A stretch of 5,218 nucleotides of DNA from Streptococcaceae bacterium (GTDB lineage: Bacteria; Bacillota; Bacilli; Lactobacillales; Streptococcaceae), in the NCBI GenBank assembly GCA_031259195.1, contig JAIRLR010000184.1, positions 1 through 5,218 of the forward strand. The letters are read 5' to 3'. Shown piece after piece: positions 5,132 to 5,218 of the stretch. Under the pieces are notes generated by a model. That model worked only from the letters and a program-made list of their open reading frames with translations. It was not told where the DNA came from and searched no databases. Both the position numbers and the translations under genes were made by a program. Within the stretch, counting starts at the first letter, position 1; each line of letters begins with the position of its first letter.

Positions 5132-5218
5132 TCAGCACCGAAACCTCATTAAGCAGTTTTAATTTTATCTTTGTGTTTAAACTCAGTCAAATTCTCCAAA
5201 GCACTCTGTAAAATCGGA

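Overview
The window reads as an AT-rich low-GC Gram-positive chromosome, most likely a lactobacillus or close relative. RecO, PgsA and TsaE all look like Lactobacillales proteins, Shine-Dalgarno sites are strong, and the first gene encodes a Mga-type regulator, a class typical of Firmicutes. The species cannot be fixed from the sequence alone.

Layout. Positions 1-916 (minus) hold the N-terminal 305 codons of a Mga-like transcription regulator that runs off the left edge; a perfect dyad lies in its leader. Positions 1061-1338 are a 278-bp non-coding element with 14-bp terminal inverted repeats (13/14 matching), a TAA duplication on each side and nested internal stems: a MITE. Its right end supplies the last base of the recO stop codon. 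recO (1338-2090, minus) is intact. A 240-bp divergent intergenic region follows, with a dyad and a promoter bracketed by an inverted repeat. A 488-codon gene (2331-3797, plus) encodes an exported HD-type phosphohydrolase-like protein with three C-terminal DUF5648-type repeats; it is the most unusual gene here. After a stem-loop that echoes the MITE ends comes pgsA (3937-4500, plus). It converges on tsaE (4518-4968, minus), which is split by a one-base frameshift in a run of six T. A decayed IS5-like transposase tail (4979-5131, minus) abuts tsaE and overlaps its ribosome-binding site. Positions 5132-5218 hold no gene I can identify.

How it fits together. RecO (DNA repair), PgsA (phosphatidylglycerol synthesis) and TsaE (tRNA t6A modification) are housekeeping genes that normally sit in different conserved neighbourhoods (era-recO-glyQS, pgsA-cinA-recA, pta-tsaE in many lactobacilli). 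Here they are thrown together, and sequences resembling the MITE terminus lie at the 3' ends of recO, the HD gene and pgsA. The simplest reading is a chromosome shuffled by recombination or insertion at dispersed repeats, with the exported HD/DUF5648 gene as an accessory insertion. I see no CRISPR array, tRNA or rRNA, and no multi-gene defence system. The best candidates for new biology are the exported HD protein and the structured repeat element.
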